Shown piece after piece: positions 54,487 through 63,605 of a DNA stretch of 64,000 bases (position 1 is the stretch's first letter; every line of letters begins with the position of its first letter). The translations under genes were made by a program, and so were the position numbers. The stretch lies in contig JAFGOB010000005.1 of NCBI GenBank assembly GCA_016926695.1, forward strand, positions 6,926-70,925, given 5' to 3'. The DNA is from Dehalococcoidales bacterium (lineage in GTDB: Bacteria; Chloroflexota; Dehalococcoidia; Dehalococcoidales; UBA3254). The notes beneath the pieces are model-generated. The model was not told the DNA's origin. It did no database searches and saw nothing but the letters and a program-made list of their open reading frames with translations.

Positions 54487-55075
54487 ATTATTTCCTCCTC
54501 AATCCAATATCACATCCCGTTTCAAAACGAACGGGTTTTAATAAACTTTCCTTATTTCAGCCATCCTCCTGATTTTCTTTCCGAGATTTCATGGGGATTC
54601 ATGAAGTATGTATAAAATTAATGTCCCCTGAAAAAAGGAAAATAATTTACTTTTCAGTCAGCTCGTGAAAATTCCGGGCGGCAGATATATTATGAGTTAG
54701 ATGATAAAGCTGAACTAAGTCCATATTAGCAAGCTTTTTTGCATGCGTCAATTTTGTGTTATTTGTATGGTTCGCTGGGTTTTCCAGGCATGAATATTTG
54801 AGGTGGTAAAAAAGGGAGTTGCTACGGCATAGTATTATCCTATTTTCCGGTATAGTCGGGTACAGGCTGCCATTCCTTTTATCATATAAATCGGTTATAA
54901 TCCTCTTAAATACGTAATGTTGTTAAAATACAACATCCGTGTTATCTACAAAAAACAGAAAAGACCGTATGAACAGGGTCCTACCAGTGAACAGGTCAAT
55001 CTGGAAAATACATAGCTGACTCTGTATCGATTTGATATTATATACCGGTCTCTTCGCTTATTTTCAGGAGGTTAA
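54487..55075. other. 589-base intergenic region before the defence-like cassette
   Basis: AT-rich and without a convincing reading frame. It separates the AOR gene (minus) from the four-gene cassette (plus). Signals recognised are a TATAAT at 54896-54901 and the inverted repeat at 54917-54936. The left half should contain the AOR promoter, but I cannot place it confidently. Confidence 0.5.
54896..54936 (+). promoter_or_regulatory. Candidate promoter -10 and operator of the defence-like cassette
   Basis: TATAAT (54896-54901) is followed 15 bases on by ATGTTGT-TAAAAT-ACAACAT (54917-54936), a perfect 7-bp inverted repeat around a six-base centre. Its location over the start of transcription would suit repressor binding. 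The -35 (TTCCTT near 54873) is poor. The leader to the first ATG is about 165 bases. Confidence 0.4.
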
Positions 55076-55888
55076 ATGGAAGAGAATATAACGTCTGGCC
55101 TGGAAAAAGCCCTGGCAGACTCGGAGACGGAAGCCGGTAACTGCTTGAAAGCCGCTCAATCCGTCAATCTGGCGCTGAAGAAATATATCCGGGTATTGAA
55201 GGAAGGCAATGTAAAGGAAATCCAGTCCACCATGAACGAAGTGGAAAAAACAGAACTGAATCTGCGGGAGCAAATAGCCGCAGTCAAAGAAGGCTGGCAA
55301 TTCGATGTAGATTCCTATCTTAACAGCGGTGATTTCGTCAGGGAAGTTCTCTCAATTGCCGAACAAAAGGGAGCCCGTATCTTTGAAAGAGACGACCGGC
55401 TTTACAGCTACCCGGTACTGGTTCGCGTTTTGCCTGCCGAGCGTTCGGTATTAATCGATAAGGCCCGGGAAAAGAAGATCCGGCCGACGGTACTGGTGGA
55501 CCGGCTTAAGGATTTACAGAAGAAACCGCCCCGCTTTCGCCCGGAGGCATTCCTGGAAGCGCTTTATGAGGCTTATCAGAAAGCGCTGCGAATCAAAGGG
55601 AAGCGCGAAAAAAATGCCGCTGATTCGGGAGAAGTGGTTGAGTTAGTCGGTATTTACGATCTTTTTACGCTCATGCCTGGTCAATCCAGGGAATATTCCC
55701 GGCAGGAGTTCGGCAGGGACATTTATCTCCTGGACAAAAGCGGAGTGTGTAATGCCAGGAACGGGTCCAGGTTAAGCCTGCCGGCCAGCACCGGGACCAA
55801 GATAAGCAGCCGGATTTTTAGCGTAATCAGTGAATACGGAGAAGAAAAGCGGTATTACGGTATTGCTTTTACATCCGGGGAGCGTTAA
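55076..55888 (+). CDS. Unknown protein with coiled-coil N-terminus (cassette gene 1)
   Basis: 270 residues, no family recognised. Residues 1-85 are charged and heptad-like, including TMNEVEKTELNLREQIAAVK. Residues ~85-175 look like a mixed alpha/beta domain (GDFVREVLSIAEQKGARIFE, SYPVLVRVLPAERSV). The C-terminus carries a positively charged patch and SLPASTGTKISSRIFSVISEYG. It opens the tightly packed cassette (3 bases to the next gene) and could be a structural or sensor subunit. AGGAGG lies just before the ATG. Confidence 0.75.
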   Translation: MEENITSGLEKALADSETEAGNCLKAAQSVNLALKKYIRVLKEGNVKEIQSTMNEVEKTELNLREQIAAVKEGWQFDVDSYLNSGDFVREVLSIAEQKGARIFERDDRLYSYPVLVRVLPAERSVLIDKAREKKIRPTVLVDRLKDLQKKPPRFRPEAFLEALYEAYQKALRIKGKREKNAADSGEVVELVGIYDLFTLMPGQSREYSRQEFGRDIYLLDKSGVCNARNGSRLSLPASTGTKISSRIFSVISEYGEEKRYYGIAFTSGER

Positions 55889-55890
55889 CC

Positions 55891-56865
55891 ATGGCTGAAT
55901 GCCTGAAACCGGCGGACTGGCTGTCCGTAATGAAAAAGGAATATCTTCAGGACTTTATCAGGGAGGGTGGAACAGCAGTCAAATTCGTCATTCCGCTTGA
56001 AGGTGACGATTTTCAACAGATCAAGTCAGGACTGCAAGGTATTGCCGAACAGGAGAACTATGCCTGTTTCCTGATCGACGCGGCCAATGTTAAGGTCCAC
56101 CTGACGGAACAAATCTTTTTTCAGATAGCCAGACAGGTTGATTGGGACAACCTGACTCTCTCTTTTTTACACAGGCTTCTTCAAGAGCATTACCGCCTAC
56201 CGGAAGCTCAAGAGGAATTCAATCTTAAGAAGATCGCCGAGCTCAACGGCTATGAAGAGCGTGAAATCCGGGTATTCGTCAATACCCGGCTTAAAGACTC
56301 TCTGTTCCGCAACTATGCCATGACCCAGGAATTCCGCATTGCCATGCTGATGCTTTGCCATCATCAACTGGATAGCGAAGAAGTACCCGACGAACTCTGT
56401 TTTTCGATCAAGGCCTGGCTCAGAGGAGAACTAAGACTGATATCGGCCTTGAAACGTGCCCTCATTTTTCAAAAAATCGGCAGGCATAACGCTCGCAATA
56501 TGCTCTTTTCCCTGACACACTGGCTGAGGTTGTGCGGATGGAACGGGATGATGTTAACCCTTGATATTTCCCGCTATCTTCAGGACCGGTCTAAAGAGTC
56601 CGCCGATACCCTTTACTACAGCATTTCAGCCCTGCTGGACTGCTATGAAGTCCTGCGTCAATTTGTGGATGATGCGGATGAGTCTGAGTATTGTTTCATA
56701 ACCGTGCTGGCGCCTTCCAGGTTTTTAGATGAGAGTGACAGGCGGAGTGTCGATGTTTATGACGCTCTCAAGCTGCGTATCTGGAACGAGGTCCGTGATA
56801 AAAGGTACGTTAATCCGCTTTCTCCCATGATACGTGTTTCGTGTTGTGAAAATGCCTCCGGATAG
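55891..56865 (+). CDS. BREX-type ATPase paralogue with lost Walker motifs (cassette gene 2)
   Basis: 324 residues. The order of segments parallels the ATPase encoded by the third gene: a strand-loop region GGTAVKFVIPLEGDDFQQIK (27-45) where the P-loop GGFGAGKSH should be, and GWNGMMLTLDISRYL (216-230) where Walker B LVDEVE should be. The surrounding pattern LTHWLRLCGWNG and the C-terminal NPLSPMIRV also fit DUF2791-type proteins. Both nucleotide motifs are replaced, so it is probably a non-hydrolysing partner or scaffold. Homology is my reading of pattern and order, not a search result. Confidence 0.6.
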   Translation: MAECLKPADWLSVMKKEYLQDFIREGGTAVKFVIPLEGDDFQQIKSGLQGIAEQENYACFLIDAANVKVHLTEQIFFQIARQVDWDNLTLSFLHRLLQEHYRLPEAQEEFNLKKIAELNGYEEREIRVFVNTRLKDSLFRNYAMTQEFRIAMLMLCHHQLDSEEVPDELCFSIKAWLRGELRLISALKRALIFQKIGRHNARNMLFSLTHWLRLCGWNGMMLTLDISRYLQDRSKESADTLYYSISALLDCYEVLRQFVDDADESEYCFITVLAPSRFLDESDRRSVDVYDALKLRIWNEVRDKRYVNPLSPMIRVSCCENASG

Positions 56866-56879
56866 ACAGGAGAGACGAA

Positions 56880-58151
56880 ATGATATATACCTCTAAGATT
56901 GAAAACCGGCGGGCCGTCGAGGCTTTAAGGTCAGGCGTGCCTAACCGGGATGCCGTTCGCGCTATGGGCAGCTCTCAGCCTGTTTTGGAAAAGGCCTTCA
57001 AGTCCAGACTTCAGGTGATCCGCGATGATCCCCGTCCGGGCAGGCCATCTCAGGGAATGCTGATAGCCGGCGGTTTCGGAGCCGGTAAATCTCACCTCCT
57101 GGAGTATTTTAAGCATATTTCTCTGGAGGAAAATTTCATCTGCAGTAAAATCGTTATCAGCAAAGAGACTCCTCTGTATAATCCGGCAAAGGTCTTTCAA
57201 GCGGCTTTAGAGTCCGCTGCGGTCCCGGAAAGGAGGGGATCGGCCGTTAATGAAATCGCTGCCCGTCTGGATTACAAAAGTGAAGCCTATGCCAGGCTTG
57301 TACGATGGGTCAATTCGGTCAACTCCGGGCTCAGCTCACAGTTCGCTGCCACTCTCTATCTTTATGAATATGCCAGGGGAGACGATGAGATAAGAGACCG
57401 TATCCTGCGTTTTTGGGCTGGTGATCCCTTAAATGTGACTGAAATACGCAAATCTCTCAGAGAGCTGGGCGAGGCAGCTACATACAAAATCGAAAAAATA
57501 GCGGCTAAAGAGCTGGCCCAGCAAAGGTACGCTTTCATCCTTCAGTTGATGCTGACCGCGGGATATTCCGGTTGGACGATACTAGTGGATGAAGTAGAAT
57601 TGATAGGCAGGTATTCTCTGAAACAAAGAGCGAGGTCTTATGCTGAAATAGCAAGATTGATGGGAAAAATCGAGGGGACCAACCTCTCGGAGTTGTGCTG
57701 TATTTTGAGCATTTCGGATGATTTCGAGTCTGCGGTGATGGACTACCGCGCCGACGAGGAGAAAATCCCCACCAGGTTCAGTCAAAGCAGCCGCCCGGAT
57801 GATGTGCTGATGACCGAACAGGCCGAACGGGGAATGCAGTTGATACGCCGGAATAAAATAGCGCTTGAGCGCATGAATCCCGGGATCACGCGGGAAATGT
57901 TCGATAAGTTACGGCGGATTTACGCTTCTGCTTATGACTGGGAACCCGGGACTGACTATATCGAACCGGACGTGACGGCGCGTATACGCCAGCACATAAA
58001 ACGCTGGATTATGGAATGGGACCTGAAGAGACTCAATCCGGACTATCGCCCTCAGATAGAAAACTCGCAGCTTTCACCCGTCTACACGGAGATACCTGAA
58101 CTGGCCGGGCCCGAGCCGTCCGAAAAAACTGATAACCGGGACGTCTTTTAA
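56880..58151 (+). CDS. BrxD-like (DUF2791) P-loop ATPase (cassette gene 3)
   Basis: 423 residues. The N-terminus RRAVEALRSGVPNRDAVRAMG is characteristic of BREX BrxD/DUF2791 proteins. Walker A is GGFGAGKS (64-71) and Walker B is ILVDEVE (234-240). The C-terminal half is helical and ends in an acidic, proline-rich tail. BrxD occurs in type 2 BREX phage defence, but here none of pglX, pglZ, brxC or pglW are adjacent. Its close packing with a degenerate paralogue and a SNF2 helicase suggests a different complex. Confidence 0.8.
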   Translation: MIYTSKIENRRAVEALRSGVPNRDAVRAMGSSQPVLEKAFKSRLQVIRDDPRPGRPSQGMLIAGGFGAGKSHLLEYFKHISLEENFICSKIVISKETPLYNPAKVFQAALESAAVPERRGSAVNEIAARLDYKSEAYARLVRWVNSVNSGLSSQFAATLYLYEYARGDDEIRDRILRFWAGDPLNVTEIRKSLRELGEAATYKIEKIAAKELAQQRYAFILQLMLTAGYSGWTILVDEVELIGRYSLKQRARSYAEIARLMGKIEGTNLSELCCILSISDDFESAVMDYRADEEKIPTRFSQSSRPDDVLMTEQAERGMQLIRRNKIALERMNPGITREMFDKLRRIYASAYDWEPGTDYIEPDVTARIRQHIKRWIMEWDLKRLNPDYRPQIENSQLSPVYTEIPELAGPEPSEKTDNRDVF

Positions 58152-58153
58152 GA

Positions 58154-59722
58154 TTGCAGTTCGATGATGAATCAATAGATAATGAGTCCGGTTCCACTGT
58201 AGAAGACCGGCTTTGGGAAAGACTGAAGCTTAAGACCGGAAAAACGCAGTCGGAACATAAGCGTAAGCATGGTTACCTGTTGTTGCAGTTGCCCCGGCAA
58301 CCCAATCTGCCCCTGGAACACCGCCTGGAATGGGCCAAAGTCCCCTTCCGTTACCAGATCGAAGGTATCGAAATGCTTGTTTCCAGGCAAGCCCTGCTGC
58401 TGGCCGACGATATGGGACTGGGAAAAACCATCCAGGCCATCTCGGCAATACGCATCCTGGTATATAGAAAGCAGGTGGAACAGTCCTTGATAGTGGTACC
58501 GGCCGGACTTATCAGCCAGTGGAGCAGGGAAATCCGCCTGTTGGCGCCGGAACTGCATCTCAGCACGGTGTACGGCCCGGCAGAAGACAGGTCCTATCAA
58601 TGGAGCACTCCGGCGCAGGTATTCCTGACCGGTTATGAGACGCTGCGCGAAGATTTTACCACTAATCCGCAATCACCACCCGGTCGGAGGGTCTGGGACC
58701 TGGTGGTACTGGACGAAGCCCAGAGGATTAAAAATGCCAAAACTGAAATCAGCCGTAAATGCAAGCTTCTGCTCCGTCAGCGGGCCTGGGCCTTGACCGG
58801 CACGCCTCTGGAAAACCGTATCGAAGACCTGGCCTCGATACTGGAGTTTACCCGTCCCCTGAGACAGGGAGATCAGATGCGCCGGATAATCCCAGGGGCT
58901 AAAATGCGGGAATTGCAGCGGAATCTACAGCTCCGGCGCAAGAAAAGCGAAGTCCTGCGACAATTGCCTCCCAAGATGGTATCAACTATCTATTTACCAC
59001 TGACCGGGAAACAACGAGAGACCTATGACCGGGCAGAAGAGGAAGGTATCCTCTATTTGAAAGAAAAGGGAACCGGCGTACGCATCAGTAATGTACTGGA
59101 ACTGATTCTCAGGTTGAAGCAGATCTGTAATTTCTGCCCGGTAAGCAAAGAGTCCGGTAAGATGGAGGATATGCTGGAGCGGATAAATGTTCTGGTAGCG
59201 GAAGGGCACCGGGCGATTATTTTTTCTCAGTTTGTCCAGGGAGATTACGGAGTACTGGCAATCTCCCGCAGGTTGAAGCAGTATCAGCCCCTGGTATTCA
59301 CAGGATCGCTTAATATCCGTGAAAAGGATAACCTGATCAGAAAGTTCAAAAACGACCCTGACCGGAAAGTGATGCTCATCTCCCTACGGGCCGGAGGACA
59401 GGGACTTAATCTCCAGGAAGCCTCATATGTCTTCCATTTCGACCGCTGGTGGAATCCGGCGCTGGAACACCATGCCGAAGACCGTTCTCACCGCCAGGGC
59501 CAAACACTGCCGGTGCATGTTTACCGGTATACCTGCGAAAACACCATAGAAGAGAGAATTGAAAATATCCTTCAGTGCAAGCAGCGTCTTTTCAACGAGC
59601 AGGTAGACGATGTTACGATCGACCTCAGGCTGCGCTTGACCGAAGAGGAGCTGTTCGGGCTCTTCGGTCTTGTGCCGCCTCCCCGTCAACAGCGCAGCCC
59701 GGTATATTCCCCGATTCCCTGA
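58154..59722 (+). CDS. SNF2-family DEAD/DEAH helicase-like ATPase (cassette gene 4)
   Basis: 522 residues. Motif I LADDMGLGKTIQ, motif II LDEAQ, motif III-like ALTGTPLENR and the C-terminal RSHRQGQTLPVHVYR (motif VI) are all intact, giving a minimal SNF2 double-stranded-DNA translocase with little extra sequence. It opens with TTG two bases after the previous stop; no other start exists for about 70 residues, so it is likely translated by coupling. In defence islands such translocases typically act with ATPases that sense or process foreign DNA. Confidence 0.88.
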   Translation: MQFDDESIDNESGSTVEDRLWERLKLKTGKTQSEHKRKHGYLLLQLPRQPNLPLEHRLEWAKVPFRYQIEGIEMLVSRQALLLADDMGLGKTIQAISAIRILVYRKQVEQSLIVVPAGLISQWSREIRLLAPELHLSTVYGPAEDRSYQWSTPAQVFLTGYETLREDFTTNPQSPPGRRVWDLVVLDEAQRIKNAKTEISRKCKLLLRQRAWALTGTPLENRIEDLASILEFTRPLRQGDQMRRIIPGAKMRELQRNLQLRRKKSEVLRQLPPKMVSTIYLPLTGKQRETYDRAEEEGILYLKEKGTGVRISNVLELILRLKQICNFCPVSKESGKMEDMLERINVLVAEGHRAIIFSQFVQGDYGVLAISRRLKQYQPLVFTGSLNIREKDNLIRKFKNDPDRKVMLISLRAGGQGLNLQEASYVFHFDRWWNPALEHHAEDRSHRQGQTLPVHVYRYTCENTIEERIENILQCKQRLFNEQVDDVTIDLRLRLTEEELFGLFGLVPPPRQQRSPVYSPIP

Positions 59723-59808
59723 AGCCGGGAAGCTGTCTTTTATACCGGGGGGAGAGAGTAAACAGACAAGTTTATAATCGAGGGAGTCGGGTTAGCAGGG
59801 TATGCAAA

Positions 59809-61959
59809 TTATAAATTGGAAACATATTCCTCATACATCTCATTCAGAGTCTTATACTCAAGCTGGTCAACATCTACATAAGGCTGCAAGGCCTCAAACA
59901 TCTTTGAATAGAAATCAGTATTAACATCAGCAGCTCCTATACTTAATGAAAAGTATATAATATTTATCTTATTAGCATCAGAAAGAGAAATGGCTTCTTC
60001 AACTTTTCTGATCAGTATATCAATATCTTCATCACTATATTCATAATCTCCATGTGTTATTGATGCATCAAGAGTCTCTTCATATAGGTTCTTAATACCG
60101 CTATCTGAGGCGAGGTTTACCAATTTCCCATTTGGATCATCCACTGTCCAGTTGCCTACAGATGTACTGATTCTCCACGGATTAATTCTATCTTCCATAT
60201 TAAGAGGCATATTTCCATGGCACTGGGCCGGATTTTTGCAGACTCTGTACTCTTCAGGGCGCATATTTATCGGCATCGATTGCGCACAGTATCCCACAGC
60301 CCCGGTAGTAAATACATATCCTGCGTCAATGGCCGCTTTCGCCCAATCAAGATCGGAACATATGCCAGAAACATGCTGAATTTTAAAATTTACCAATCCT
60401 TCCATCTTCTCTCTCATTTGTCTGATTTCAGAAGTAAACTGCTCCAGGGTATAACCACTATCCGGAGGATAGTACCCTTTGTCAGCATGAACACCAATTC
60501 CATGTCCGCGATCATGTAATTCTTGTAATACATTAACATTCCAGGTTATACACCCTTCGACGAATTCGGGACTGGCTTCGAAAGTGGTTTTTGCTCCATA
60601 TTTTTCAAAAATGTTTGCAAGCTCTCTGGCTTCATTAGCATGTCTATTAAATTGATTTTGATTATGCATTTCATTATCCCATCCCTCCAGGTGTACCATA
60701 AACCCAAAATAGACGGTACCCGATTCTCTATAATATCCATCATAATACTGTTCCTCATTTCCAAACGTATCAAACAGATATTTAGCATACCGAATCATCA
60801 TATTGTATTTCTCTTTATCAATTTCGGTTAATGCAGATTGAATATCTTCGCCAAAAATTGTATTCGGTTGGAAATCATTCATCCTTGTCCAGGATGATTT
60901 ACCGTTACCGCCATATTTGGTATGAGTAGTATTCAAAATCATTTCAACAGCATGGCTGGCATCAGGTTGAACATGATCTTTCAAAGATTGAACTCTTTGA
61001 TATGGAACTACTATTTCTAAAGCAAAGGTTGAAGCCTCTCTCTCTGCCCAATATTCAACATCCGTGCAGGCATGCTCTCCTGGCGCTTCCTGTCTTTGTA
61101 TATCATTTATTTCGCCTTTACAACCAACATTTGTATCTTCTCTATTGGCCGGCCCTTCCCAGTCGATCAAAAATATCGCCGGACCACTTTTATATCTTGC
61201 GAGCACACCGGTAGCCAAAGTTACACCATATGATTGAGATAAATAGCCAATGTCCCCGACCTCTGGAAGGCTTTGAACGAACCTGGTAACGTAATAAAGC
61301 CCGTCTTGACCGATAAAGCCGTTAAAATCCTCCTTGCCTTCACTTTTGCCTCTTCCTTCCGGGTCAAAAACAACAGAATTAAATCCGGCATTCACAAATT
61401 GTTCAGCTATCGGACCGCCGGGTATTTTATCTGTAAACGTAGAGCTATCACCCGTTCCCCCCGGGATCAATATTATTGTTGGAGCTCTGTTAGTCTTACT
61501 GGCGGCAGGATACAGTTTCACATATATTTTTGAACCACTTGTTCGGTTGACTACATGATATTCGTACAAACCAATTTCTTCGAATTCGATTTCATCATCA
61601 GCCATACAGTCTTCAGGGCACATGCCACTATCTTTTTCAAATTTGTCGCAAATACCGTCACCACATTTATTAAATGAAGGTTTGTGTTCAGTCTCAGGGA
61701 CCTGTGTTTGTGTGGGTGTTGGCGCTTGAGTTGTTATTGGCACTGGGGTTGGTGGCAACACTGGTTTTGTTACAGGAGCTGGCGTTGTTGTTAACATTGG
61801 GGTTGTTGCCGGTAATGGGCTGGATTCAGGGGCTGTGATTGGATTAGAAGCAGGTAGTGTCAGCACAGGTGTTGATACTGGCTTAGCGCAGGCGCTGACA
61901 ATAAAAAGCGTGAACAAGATAATGGCTGTTGCCATATAAAAGGCGTAACTTTTTTTCAT
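59809..61959 (-). CDS. Lipoprotein combining alpha/beta-hydrolase and deacetylase-like domains
   Basis: 716 residues. A lipobox (IVSAC) ends the signal peptide. A Thr/Pro linker follows, then a short cysteine motif CGDGICDKFEKDSGMCPEDC. Residues ~130-300 resemble an alpha/beta hydrolase: IILIPGGTGDSS (oxyanion region), FDPEGRGKSEG and YLSQSYG at the nucleophile position (S in SQSYG). Residues ~430-700 look like a carbohydrate-esterase-4 type barrel: HDRGHGIGVHADKG and later VFTTGAVGYC. The fusion is unusual. It is AT-rich compared with neighbours. Substrate unknown; a surface glycan or ester is likely. Confidence 0.7.
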   Translation of the reverse strand: MKKSYAFYMATAIILFTLFIVSACAKPVSTPVLTLPASNPITAPESSPLPATTPMLTTTPAPVTKPVLPPTPVPITTQAPTPTQTQVPETEHKPSFNKCGDGICDKFEKDSGMCPEDCMADDEIEFEEIGLYEYHVVNRTSGSKIYVKLYPAASKTNRAPTIILIPGGTGDSSTFTDKIPGGPIAEQFVNAGFNSVVFDPEGRGKSEGKEDFNGFIGQDGLYYVTRFVQSLPEVGDIGYLSQSYGVTLATGVLARYKSGPAIFLIDWEGPANREDTNVGCKGEINDIQRQEAPGEHACTDVEYWAEREASTFALEIVVPYQRVQSLKDHVQPDASHAVEMILNTTHTKYGGNGKSSWTRMNDFQPNTIFGEDIQSALTEIDKEKYNMMIRYAKYLFDTFGNEEQYYDGYYRESGTVYFGFMVHLEGWDNEMHNQNQFNRHANEARELANIFEKYGAKTTFEASPEFVEGCITWNVNVLQELHDRGHGIGVHADKGYYPPDSGYTLEQFTSEIRQMREKMEGLVNFKIQHVSGICSDLDWAKAAIDAGYVFTTGAVGYCAQSMPINMRPEEYRVCKNPAQCHGNMPLNMEDRINPWRISTSVGNWTVDDPNGKLVNLASDSGIKNLYEETLDASITHGDYEYSDEDIDILIRKVEEAISLSDANKINIIYFSLSIGAADVNTDFYSKMFEALQPYVDVDQLEYKTLNEMYEEYVSNL

Positions 61960-62181
61960 CGCTAATAACCCCCTCTTTCGTGTTAATGATGATGGGACAA
62001 TACGACAGATGAATAACCACTGTCAAATATACCCAGGTAACATCAGTAACTACGATCACCGACACCTGATCTCAGTATTCACTCAGAAAGCTACATTGTA
62101 CCAATACTTCTGGAACAGCACAAACGTTTTATTTCTAATACAATAGTGAAACAAACTAAGAAATCATCCATACAGAGATAA

Positions 62182-63162
62182 GTGTTTTTTCCACCCTATC
62201 TCCCTATAGACCCAGCATTCACGCGCTTTATGCTGGGAGTGGAGCGAATGAGAAGACCGGGTTTCTTTTTCGGAGATTGCCGAAATAGTACCGGAACTAT
62301 CGCTACAGACAGGCTTTTCACCGGCCAAAGGCTGGACGAGACTGGGCTGTACTATTACGGGGCTCGATATTATGATGCGGAGATAGGGAGGTTTATAAGC
62401 CCGGACACTTTCAATCTTGATTTTTCATATCCTCAGGGATTCAACAGGTATTCCTATTGTTTTAACAACCCATTACGATATAATGATCCTACCGGCAACT
62501 GGCCACCATGGGATCAAATCAAAAAGGCTGTAAAAACTGTTGGAGGAAAAGTTAAAGAAGGTTTACAGGTTGCTAAAACTAAAGTTGTTGAGATAAAGCA
62601 GGCTGTCACAACTAAAGCCGTTGAATTTAAACAAGCCGTCGATCCTGGGATTGAAAAAATAGAACAGGTTCAGGCGGGACCCGCTCAATCCTCGATGAGA
62701 GTAATTTCTGTCAAAAAAGGCGGATTGATAGACCGCGGTATATTGAAAACAATCGGAGGTAAAAATACCTGGGGCATGTCATTATATCCAGCAGGTATTA
62801 TCCTAAATTCAGGATATTCCAATAGGGACTTGCAACATGAAGCTTTTCATCAATGGCAGCAAATGACATGGGATACCACCTTCGTTAGATGGTATGGGGC
62901 ATATTTGGGTGAGTTGAATATTTTAACAGATGTATTCGGAAACAAGAATGAAGCTTACAAATACTGCAGTTTTGAACAGGAGGCAAGGATATATTCCGGA
63001 GAACAAGCAACTGTTCAAATACCTCCAAATTTGGACAGGGTTTTTGCCGCAGATCCCCGGTTGTCTCAAATGATTTATGACTTTTTCTATGATATCGATC
63101 CTTACTATTATATGTTAATTAAAGAATATAGCAATGAACAGCAAGAGGCCGCCAATGAATAG
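62182..63162 (+). CDS. Orphan RHS tip with a C-terminal HExxH toxin-like domain
   Basis: 326 residues. Residues ~45-110 are the conserved RHS core: LFTGQRLDETGLYYYGARYY, then IGRFISPD and NRYSYCFNNPLRYNDPTG. This is where RHS proteins cut off their toxin tip. Upstream YD repeats are missing, so this is a displaced or truncated tail. The variable C-terminus is a putative zinc metalloprotease: DLQHEAFHQWQQ contains HExxH. The amphipathic region before it (VKTVGGKVKEGLQVAKTKVVE) is a linker. The true start is uncertain; an internal ATG at 62248 is possible. The core is GC-richer than the toxin part. Confidence 0.7.
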   Translation: MFFPPYLPIDPAFTRFMLGVERMRRPGFFFGDCRNSTGTIATDRLFTGQRLDETGLYYYGARYYDAEIGRFISPDTFNLDFSYPQGFNRYSYCFNNPLRYNDPTGNWPPWDQIKKAVKTVGGKVKEGLQVAKTKVVEIKQAVTTKAVEFKQAVDPGIEKIEQVQAGPAQSSMRVISVKKGGLIDRGILKTIGGKNTWGMSLYPAGIILNSGYSNRDLQHEAFHQWQQMTWDTTFVRWYGAYLGELNILTDVFGNKNEAYKYCSFEQEARIYSGEQATVQIPPNLDRVFAADPRLSQMIYDFFYDIDPYYYMLIKEYSNEQQEAANE

Positions 63163-63499
63163 ATATTTTATCAAACAGATCACTATATTTTTTCTTATGA
63201 TAATATTGGTATCAGTTTGTTCTTGCGGAGCTGATAAGGGAACTCCTTTCTCAATCGAAAACAAAACCTATCAGACAATAACCATCTCTATTAATCATGA
63301 TCAACTCAGTGCAAAAATGAAACCTTCCGAGAAAAGAGATTTTTTAACTGGTGCTATTCCACCATCAGATGCACCCTGGGCTCCTAAAACCTATCTTTTC
63401 GAAGCTAAAAATGAACAGGGTCAAATTATCTATTCAAAAGAATTCACACTAGAAGAATTAGAGGAAATCAAGTATGAAATTGTTGTAGTGCAGCAATAA
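63155..63499 (+). CDS. Small lipoprotein, candidate immunity partner of the RHS toxin
   Basis: 114 residues with a signal peptide and lipobox (LVSVCSCGADKG). The remainder is a small beta-rich domain (FSIENKTYQTITISIN) without recognisable motifs. Its ATG overlaps the RHS stop codon by eight bases, the arrangement of toxin and immunity genes, and an outward lipoprotein could neutralise a secreted metalloprotease. This is inference from position; no homologue is known to me. Confidence 0.55.
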   Translation: MNRYFIKQITIFFLMIILVSVCSCGADKGTPFSIENKTYQTITISINHDQLSAKMKPSEKRDFLTGAIPPSDAPWAPKTYLFEAKNEQGQIIYSKEFTLEELEEIKYEIVVVQQ

Positions 63500-63605
63500 A
63501 TTATATTCAATAATATCATTTTAATATATATTTATCATATCTAATCTAGTAATATGTACCATACTATGTTATAATGAGGCAAGGCAACAGTAAGGAGGTC
63601 ATTCG

